Part shown: piece after piece, positions 5,796 to 6,530 of the stretch
Position numbering within the stretch: position 1 is the stretch's first letter
How the letters are laid out: each line of letters starts with the position of its first letter
Assembly: GCA_035345895.1 (NCBI GenBank)
Contig: DAORDI010000309.1
Coordinates: forward strand, 1-6,530
Direction: 5' to 3'
Source: DAORDI01 sp035345895
Lineage (GTDB): Bacteria > Spirochaetota > Leptospiria > Leptospirales > Leptospiraceae
DNA length: 6,530 bases
The notes under the pieces: model-generated
Told to the model about the DNA's origin: nothing
The model's input: the letters and a program-made list of their open reading frames with translations, nothing else
Databases searched by the model: none
Made by a program: the position numbers and the translations under genes

Positions 5796-6530
5796 TATAA
5801 ACGTCCGTAATGATTTTTGCATACTCTTCTGTCATCTCATCGGCGCCTACTGTAGTAAGATGATGCGTGTCCCAGAATCTCCGAAGATCCTTGATGAAGT
5901 CCTTCCTGTCAAAGAAATAGACCCCTTTGATTTTTGTCAGACTGTTCATATAGTCCAGATATCCTTTGTACCATTTCCCGTCTTTATAGATTTTCAGTTC
6001 ATCCGGACTTTCTGGATTGTTTACTATAATGAATTTTATCCCCGCTCTGCTGAGTGCTTCTGCTGATTTTTCCATATACTTCCACTCTGAATGAGGGACA
6101 AATCTGTCATCCGCAAGATGAGTCTTTACCGTGTGCACGTGAAGATGTCTTCCAAGTTCAAATCTTGTCTTTTCATCCTTGAAGAGTCTACTGCTGTAGT
6201 CTGCCTCATATTCCTGAACTGTCATATCTCTGATCACAGTGTCTTCCAGTGATTCAGTTCTTCTGTAGGCTATATTTTCTTCGAGTTTTGATTTGCAGAA
6301 ATTTTGAGACAGTCTGATTCCGTAAAATTCTTCTCTTGCATAACTTTTAGGATCAATGACTCTTGAGGAAACTGTTTTGCCGGAGATGAAATGAAGAGTT
6401 TCCTTTCCGTTTTTCAGCTGTATGTTCAGATCTGTCCAGCCTGACTTTTCATATTTTCTGCTGAACAGTTCTCTCCCGTCACTGTCTTTGACTGTAAGGA
6501 CAGTTTCAGGAACAGGAATGAATATACTGT
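5785..6530 (-). CDS. SGNH-hydrolase-like protein, DUF1574-like (5' end cut by window)
   Basis: The frame is open from the right window edge to TAA at 5785-5787, giving 247 visible residues; the N-terminus is outside, so no real start is in view. A GTG at 6235-6237 is internal, since the frame continues upstream without a stop. The C-terminal part has FWDTHHLTTVGADEMTEEYA, where Asp (5869-5871) and His three residues later (5860-5862) fit the DxxH of SGNH/GDSL esterases and AlgJ/AlgX/DltD-like proteins. Before it, EALSRAGIKFIIVNNPESPDEL looks like the alpha/beta core strand of that fold. The first 80 or so visible residues (FIPVPETVLTVKDSDG to YGIRLSQNF) are strand-rich and could be an inserted beta-sandwich. 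The GDS nucleophile block would lie upstream and cannot be checked. DUF1574 proteins of this kind are known from Leptospira. A role in acylation or deacylation of a surface glycan fits the next gene. Family identity is moderate, function inferred. Confidence 0.55.
   Translation of the reverse strand, partial: SIFIPVPETVLTVKDSDGRELFSRKYEKSGWTDLNIQLKNGKETLHFISGKTVSSRVIDPKSYAREEFYGIRLSQNFCKSKLEENIAYRRTESLEDTVIRDMTVQEYEADYSSRLFKDEKTRFELGRHLHVHTVKTHLADDRFVPHSEWKYMEKSAEALSRAGIKFIIVNNPESPDELKIYKDGKWYKGYLDYMNSLTKIKGVYFFDRKDFIKDLRRFWDTHHLTTVGADEMTEEYAKIITDVYNEK

Noticed and set aside
1..6530. Defence system, CRISPR array or mobile element
   Set aside because: No direct repeats with spacers, transposase, nuclease, helicase or toxin-antitoxin motifs were seen; all seven genes have metabolic, envelope or repair-family character.

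Overview
This is a gene-dense bacterial window of moderate to low GC (roughly 40-45% by eye). It holds seven protein genes, two of them cut by the window edges. No tRNA, rRNA, CRISPR array, insertion sequence or other mobile element was recognised. The gene content suggests a spirochaete of the Leptospiraceae: a futalosine-pathway menaquinone gene, an exported HEAT-repeat protein with an atypical lipobox, and an SGNH/DUF1574-like protein beside a GYDGQ-type polytopic membrane protein. This assignment is an inference from gene families and was not tested by any search.

Left part (1-803): a 3'-truncated mqnD gene on the minus strand encodes 1,4-dihydroxy-6-naphthoate synthase of the futalosine route to menaquinone. 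It is divergent from the next gene. The 56-bp gap between them carries a perfect 7+7 bp inverted repeat that could be an operator or a shared promoter element.

Centre (804-3959): three plus-strand genes with short gaps (27 and 6 bp) form a likely operon. They are an AlkD-like DNA alkylation repair family protein that appears to lack the catalytic Asp of AlkD, an exported and probably lipid-anchored protein of about 14-15 HEAT repeats, and a two-TM membrane protein whose extracytoplasmic part resembles a Cache/PDC sensor domain but has no cytoplasmic output domain. The last gene overlaps the facing minus-strand gene by 17 bp, and a 9-bp stem hairpin sits on that junction.

Right part (3943-6530): three minus-strand genes overlap tail to head and are read from right to left. 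First is a 5'-truncated SGNH-hydrolase-like protein with a C-terminal DxxH motif. Next is a polytopic GT-C-like membrane protein with GYDGQ and PRIGYP motifs, probably acting in cell-surface glycopolymer synthesis. Last is a short-chain dehydrogenase/reductase. The overlaps of 11 and 4 bp argue for one translationally coupled unit, plausibly making or decorating an envelope glycan or lipid.

The least familiar unit is the central one: a DNA-repair-fold protein, a periplasm-facing HEAT solenoid and an output-less Cache sensor in one transcription unit. A joint role in envelope sensing is a speculation from gene order only.
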